Positions 63,566 through 64,000 of a stretch of 64,000 nt of DNA are shown here, piece by piece (the first letter of the stretch is position 1; every line of letters starts with the position of its first letter). The notes under the pieces were generated by a model. It was given only the letters and a program-made list of their open reading frames with translations, searched no databases and was not told the DNA's origin. The translations under genes and the position numbers were made by a program. The DNA comes from JAFGTX01 sp942492225 (lineage in GTDB: Bacteria; Bacillota; Clostridia; Peptostreptococcales; Acidaminobacteraceae): NCBI GenBank assembly GCA_942492225.1, contig CALODS010000022.1:1-64000 (forward strand), written 5' to 3'.

Positions 63566-64000
63566 TTATAAAGAAACTTTTAATACGGAAATTGCTTCAG
63601 CTTCCATCTTTTGAATAAGATGTAGTTGATTTTGATATTGGAACGTTGTTGTGTCGTGTGTATTTATTAAGAAAACCATTGGATGAATATTTGACATTTT
63701 AAGATGAATAAGTTCAGTGGCGAGTTCTTTTGATAAACACGGGGTGACAATAATAATCGTTGTCCCTTGTGAAATACTAGGACTAAAATTTATGAGTTCA
63801 TCTTTTATTGAGCGCAGGTTTCTAGGTGAAAATTCAACGAATTTTTCTAAAAAAACTTTTAAGTAAGTGTCACTCGATCCACTGGTTTTTTCATAGTGAT
63901 TATTATGAGTCGTTAAATAACTAATATTTAAGTGATTTAGCAAACAAAAGTGTGTAATTGAAACGCATACTTCAACTATTTTGTCCTCGATTTTTCTATA
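63566..64000 (-). CDS. DUF58 protein, C-terminal part, runs off the window
   Basis: Open without a stop to the window edge at 64000, so the 5' part is missing; ~144 residues seen. Ending: YLKVFLEKFVEFSPRNLRSI (in part), TTIIIVTPCLSKELATELIHLK and a hydrophobic beta strand PMVFLIN, consistent with the vWA-like C-terminal part of DUF58 proteins. The internal TTG at 63943 is not a real start. The 18-bp gap to the TgpA-like gene supports the assignment; sequence alone is weak. Confidence 0.65.
   Translation of the reverse strand, partial: YRKIEDKIVEVCVSITHFCLLNHLNISYLTTHNNHYEKTSGSSDTYLKVFLEKFVEFSPRNLRSIKDELINFSPSISQGTTIIIVTPCLSKELATELIHLKMSNIHPMVFLINTHDTTTFQYQNQLHLIQKMEAEAISVLKVSL

Overview
Apart from its first ~634 bases, the window is a contiguous stretch of low-GC chromosome from an anaerobic Bacillota, most likely a clostridium. 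This rests on gene order (DUF4321-maf-radC-mreBCD-PBP2-minCDE-rodA-radical SAM pair-rng-rplU-prp-rpmA-obg-yhbY-nadD-yqeK-rsfS-leuS), a leucine T-box, a Prp-cleaved L27, selenocysteine machinery and [NiFe]-hydrogenase maturation genes. Genus cannot be read from the sequence. Bases 1 to ~634 are GC-rich and hold a repeatedly frameshifted actinobacterial threonine synthase joined abruptly to the 3' end of a low-GC FapA-like gene; I read this as an assembly chimera, not gene transfer.

Layout. 0.6-3.5 kb: FapA-like tail, a DbpA-type DEAD-box helicase broken by one homopolymer frameshift, and an RsmH-family methyltransferase. 3.6-11.5 kb (minus): an amino-sugar and PTS module (nagA, nagB, IIA, HPr, enzyme I, cutC; nagE-like IICB; a LicT/BglG antiterminator flanked by two RAT/terminator switches, as in the bgl operon). 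11.6-16.5 kb (minus): BrnQ transporter behind a well-spaced sigma-54 promoter, preceded by an NtrC-type regulator and a histidine kinase with a solute-binding sensor domain. 16.6-38 kb (plus): cell-shape, division-site, ribosome-assembly and NAD genes, with an L21 leader and a leuS T-box.

38-47 kb: a YheO-type regulator with RidA; a GntR/FCD regulator interrupted by a 59-base GA microsatellite; a hypB / large FAD-[4Fe-4S] oxidoreductase / hypA operon; a DD-carboxypeptidase and a LysM-bearing 5'-nucleotidase. 47-56 kb: ComEA, then a selenium cluster (selD with its own in-frame Sec UGA, selA, selB) that encloses a cNMP-binding/DUF2225 protein and a Cache-domain kinase. 56-64 kb: an OmpR-type two-component system with a GerMN protein, a P-loop protein, a GNAT protein, a LysR regulator, and a transglutaminase/DUF58 pair running off the right edge.

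Most notable: the GA microsatellite inside the GntR effector domain; three palindromes at exact 19-bp spacing upstream of obg; the sigma-54 promoter linking a two-component system to brnQ; the oxidoreductase between hypB and hypA; an in-frame UGA in the DUF2344 gene; and the non-canonical content of the sel cluster. No rRNA, tRNA, CRISPR array, insertion sequence or phage gene was found.
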